Positions 4,297-5,969 of a stretch of DNA of 5,969 nucleotides are shown piece after piece. Both the position numbers and the translations under genes were made by a program. A model generated the notes under the pieces. That model was not told where the DNA came from. It did no database searches and was given only the letters and a program-made list of their open reading frames with translations. Source of the stretch: JAXDLK01 sp034666665 (GTDB lineage: Bacteria; Desulfobacterota; Binatia; JACPRU01). The DNA is taken from the NCBI GenBank assembly GCA_034666665.1, contig JAXDLK010000066.1:1-5969 (forward strand), in the 5' to 3' direction. Within the stretch, counting starts at the first letter, position 1; each line of letters opens with the position of its first letter.

Positions 4297-5456
4297 CGCC
4301 GCATTTGCCGCGGACGCCGACGCTGAGCCACCCCGGGCTCTCCCGCCTCCTCGGCTGCGACCTCCGGGTCAAGCACGAGAACCACCTCCCGACCGGCGCG
4401 TTCAAGGTGCGGGGCGGCGTCAACTTGCTCGCGACGCTGTCCGAGGAAGAGAAGGCGCGCGGGCTGGTGACCGCGACCCGTGGCAACCACGGCCTGTCGA
4501 TCGCCTGGGCGGCGAGGCTCTTCGGGGTCCGGGCCGTAATCGTGGTGCCGCATGGGAACAACCCGGAGAAGAACGAGGGCATGCTCGCGCTCGGCGCCGA
4601 GCTCGTGGTCCACGGCCGCGACTTCGACGAGGCGCGTGCGCACGTCGCCGAGCGTGTCGCGGCGGAAGGCCTCCGCGAGGTCCATCCCGCGAACGAGCCG
4701 GCGCTGATCGCGGGCGTCGGCACCGGCGCGCTTGAGATCTTCGAAGACGTCGAGGCGGTCGACGTCCTCGTGGTGCCGATCGGTCTCGGCTCGGGAATCT
4801 CCGGAGCGTGTCTCGTTCGCGAACGGGTGAGCCCGACGACGATCGTCATCGGCGTGCAGGCGGAGCGCGCCCCCGCCGTCTATCGCTCGTGGAAAGAGAA
4901 GCGGACGGTCACGACGGATTCCGCGGACACGATCGCCGACGGTCTCGCGACCCGCATGCCCGCGGAGCTGACGCTCTCGATGATCGACCGCATGGTCGAC
5001 CGCATCGTCACCGTCAGCGAGGAGGAGATCCTCGAGGCAATGGCGCGCTACCTCCGCCACACGCACAACCTCGCCGAAGGTGCGGCCGCGGCGGGGCTCG
5101 CGGCGGCGTTCCGCCTTCGCGACGAGCTCCGCGGCCGGCGCGTGGTCGTCGTGCTGTCCGGGTCGAACGTCGATGCGGCTACCCTGCGGCGCGTTCTCGC
5201 CGAGGTGCCGCGACGTGTGTCGCTGACGATCTACGGCCGTGCGGACTGCGAGCTCTGCGACGAGATGAAGGCGGAGATTACCGAAGCCACCGCCGGCGTG
5301 CCGCACGACCTCGCCGAGGTCGACGTGGCGACCGATCCGCGCCTCGAGCGCCGCTTCGGTCTGGACGTGCCGGTGCTCTTCCTCGAAGGACACGAGATCG
5401 CGCGCCACCGGATCTCCGCGCGGGAGCTGCGCGGCCTGCTCCGATCCCGCGCCTGA
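4248..5456 (+). CDS. Threonine/serine dehydratase (PLP fold II) fused to a C-terminal glutaredoxin-like domain
   Basis: The product has 402 residues. Residues 1-320 are a fold-type II PLP enzyme of the threonine/serine dehydratase family, which deaminates L-threonine or L-serine to a 2-oxoacid and ammonia. PLP-binding Lys53 lies in PTGAFKVRGG, the Asn loop is TRGNHG (77-82), the phosphate-binding glycine loop is GLGSG (179-183), and SGSN (304-307) replaces the usual SGGN. Residues 324-402 form a glutaredoxin-like (DUF836-type) domain with Cys334-Glu-Leu-Cys337 and a likely cis-Pro375 in DVPVLF. The frame is continuous, with no stop between the domains. The start is ATG 4248, where homology to the family begins; GGAG at 4233-4236 is a rather distant Shine-Dalgarno (11 nt). 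GTG 5217 could start a separate glutaredoxin. The first 50 bases are duplicated at 3284. Exact substrate is uncertain; an eutB-like relative is possible. Confidence 0.9.
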   Translation: MKVPTYDDVVRARSVIAPHLPRTPTLSHPGLSRLLGCDLRVKHENHLPTGAFKVRGGVNLLATLSEEEKARGLVTATRGNHGLSIAWAARLFGVRAVIVVPHGNNPEKNEGMLALGAELVVHGRDFDEARAHVAERVAAEGLREVHPANEPALIAGVGTGALEIFEDVEAVDVLVVPIGLGSGISGACLVRERVSPTTIVIGVQAERAPAVYRSWKEKRTVTTDSADTIADGLATRMPAELTLSMIDRMVDRIVTVSEEEILEAMARYLRHTHNLAEGAAAAGLAAAFRLRDELRGRRVVVVLSGSNVDAATLRRVLAEVPRRVSLTIYGRADCELCDEMKAEITEATAGVPHDLAEVDVATDPRLERRFGLDVPVLFLEGHEIARHRISARELRGLLRSRA

Positions 5457-5469
5457 GGGCGCCGTCGAA

Positions 5470-5488
5470 GCGGGCAGCAGCCGCCCGC
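5470..5488 (+). terminator. Hairpin after the dehydratase gene
   Basis: GCGGGC (5470-5475) pairs with GCCCGC (5483-5488) around a 7-nt loop, starting 13 nt after the dehydratase stop. The position suits a terminator, but no T-run follows. Confidence 0.35.
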
Positions 5489-5563
5489 GACGCGGTGTCC
5501 CTTCCGGCTGCATCGGTAGCGACCGGAAAAGCGCGCACGGAGACGATCGGCACCGTCGCGCCT

Positions 5564-5597
5564 GCGAACGCTGCGCCCGCTCGTGTACCGCGTTCGC
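5564..5597. repeat. Perfect 8-bp inverted repeat upstream of the integrase
   Basis: GCGAACGC (5564-5571) is repeated inverted as GCGTTCGC (5590-5597) with an 18-nt spacer. It lies 87-120 bp before the integrase ATG. Paired arms of this kind can be recombinase or regulator sites, but the arms do not match the integron core-site consensus. Confidence 0.45.
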
Positions 5598-5617
5598 TTC
5601 GGTGAAACGGATCGTTA

Positions 5618-5639
5618 CGCGAGCGCGTGTGTGCTCGCG
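5618..5639. repeat. Seven-bp hairpin upstream of the integrase
   Basis: CGCGAGC (5618-5624) pairs perfectly with GCTCGCG (5633-5639) around GCGTGTGT. A modest pyrimidine run (CGTTTCGCTT) follows on the plus strand. It may be a terminator isolating the integrase promoter or part of a recombination site. Confidence 0.4.
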
Positions 5640-5647
5640 CGTTTCGC

Positions 5648-5677
5648 TTGCCCGCCACTGACCGGCGGCCTTATCAT
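5648..5677 (+). promoter_or_regulatory. Putative integrase promoter, likely giving a leaderless mRNA
   Basis: TTGCCC (5648-5653), an 18-bp spacer and TATCAT (5672-5677, five of six matches to TATAAT) resemble a sigma-70-type promoter. Transcription would begin about 7 nt after the -10, which is the A of the integrase ATG at 5684. No Shine-Dalgarno precedes that ATG, consistent with a leaderless transcript. Confidence 0.45.
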
Positions 5678-5683
5678 CGACTC

Positions 5684-5969
5684 ATGCTTCTCGGTCGGAC
5701 GGCTCATCCGACCGGTGATTTCCCGATCACCGCGGCTCGTTCCGATGCGTCTGTCTTCGTCGCAGAAGCGCCGGCTTCCTATGGCCGACCGAGGCTTCTC
5801 GATGTCGTGCGACACGCGCTCCGGACGCGGCACCGGAGCCCCCGGACCGAGAAGGCGTACGTCGCGTGGATCCGCCGATTCATCGTCTATCAAGGGAAGC
5901 GTCATCCAGCGGAGATGGGCGCGAAGGAGATCGAGGAGTTCCTCTCTCACCTCGCGGTCGAGCGGCACG
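5684..5969 (+). CDS. intI: Integron-integrase-like tyrosine recombinase, N-terminal part (3' end outside window)
   Basis: Only the first 95 codons are present; the frame is open to the window edge. Residues 38-95 match the N-terminal SAM-like, core-DNA-binding domain of integron integrases: LLDVVRHALRTRHRSPRTEK, AYVAWIRRFIVY, then GKRHPAEMGAKEIEEFLSHL and AVERH, recalling the family's RHP-EMG-E-FL-LAV signature. The catalytic Arg/His/Tyr domain is off the window, so activity cannot be judged. The start is ATG 5684, preceded by a promoter-like element rather than a Shine-Dalgarno. The first 37 residues are longer than in class 1 IntI and look unstructured. No other ATG or GTG in frame precedes the domain, though TTG 5648 is in frame. 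In typical integrons attI and the cassettes lie on the 5' side of intI, here leftward, but no attI/attC core site was found. A solitary IntI-like or other Xer-type recombinase remains possible. Confidence 0.88.
   Translation, partial: MLLGRTAHPTGDFPITAARSDASVFVAEAPASYGRPRLLDVVRHALRTRHRSPRTEKAYVAWIRRFIVYQGKRHPAEMGAKEIEEFLSHLAVERH

Larger units (their letters stand above)
5457..5683. other. 227-bp gap between dehydratase and integrase, rich in inverted repeats
   Basis: No supported gene. Three GC-rich inverted repeats occupy it (5470-5488, 5564-5597, 5618-5639), with a promoter-like sequence at its right end. I searched by eye for integron core sites (RYYYAAC / GTTRRRY) on both strands and found no match. 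Open frames run through it on both strands but resemble no known protein. Confidence 0.5.

Noticed and set aside
4083..5513. 476-codon minus-strand ORF opposite the dehydratase
   Set aside because: The plus strand has unmistakable PLP-enzyme and glutaredoxin motifs; the antisense product is His/Arg/Asp-rich without a domain.
5278..5658. Minus-strand ORF covering the dehydratase-integrase gap
   Set aside because: It is antisense to the glutaredoxin domain, has no ribosome binding site and resembles no family.
5457..5683. attI or attC site beside the integrase
   Set aside because: No RYYYAAC or GTTRRRY core is present on either strand; GTTACGC at 5614 and the GTTC arms at 5592 fail the purine positions.
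5615..5968. Minus-strand ORF opposite the integrase start
   Set aside because: The plus strand carries the integron-integrase N-terminal signature across the same bases.

Overview
The window is GC-rich (roughly two thirds G+C by eye, strong G/C bias at third codon positions). It reads as a chromosomal stretch from an environmental bacterium. The gene content would fit a deltaproteobacterial or related soil/sediment lineage, but nothing here fixes the taxon. No rRNA, tRNA, CRISPR array or IS transposase is visible.

Layout. Positions 1-717 (+) are the C-terminal third of a membrane-bound, ion-pumping pyrophosphatase (hppA), cut by the left edge. A 476-bp stretch without a convincing gene follows, holding several GC hairpins and one doubtful ORF. 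At 1194-1340 (+) there is a 48-residue single-pass membrane protein with a good ribosome binding site. A two-gene minus-strand operon follows: a TRAM/Fe-S rRNA uracil-5-methyltransferase (1957-3279) whose stop codon overlaps the GTG start of mobA (1352-1960), a molybdenum cofactor guanylyltransferase.

Positions 3284-4296 are the most unusual part. A complete VapBC-type toxin-antitoxin pair (3497-4203, +), with its own operator-like leader and a trailing hairpin, is bracketed by a near-perfect 50-bp direct repeat (3284-3333 and 4247-4296, 48/50 identical). The right copy is the true 5' end of a PLP-dependent threonine/serine dehydratase gene. The left copy is an orphan 5' end that stops after 21 codons. 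This looks like a small cassette, about 963 bp from repeat to repeat, that entered at the start of the dehydratase gene and left a duplicated gene start on its other side.

The dehydratase (4248-5456, +) is itself unusual. Its reading frame continues without a stop into a C-terminal glutaredoxin-like domain with a CELC motif. After a 227-bp gap rich in inverted repeats, the window ends inside the first 95 codons of an integron-integrase-like tyrosine recombinase (from 5684, +). It has a promoter-like sequence placed so that the mRNA could be leaderless.

Working together: the methyltransferase/mobA pair and the pyrophosphatase are housekeeping or accessory metabolism. The right half (toxin-antitoxin cassette, duplicated gene start, domain fusion, recombinase) has the character of a rearranged, mobile-element-associated region.
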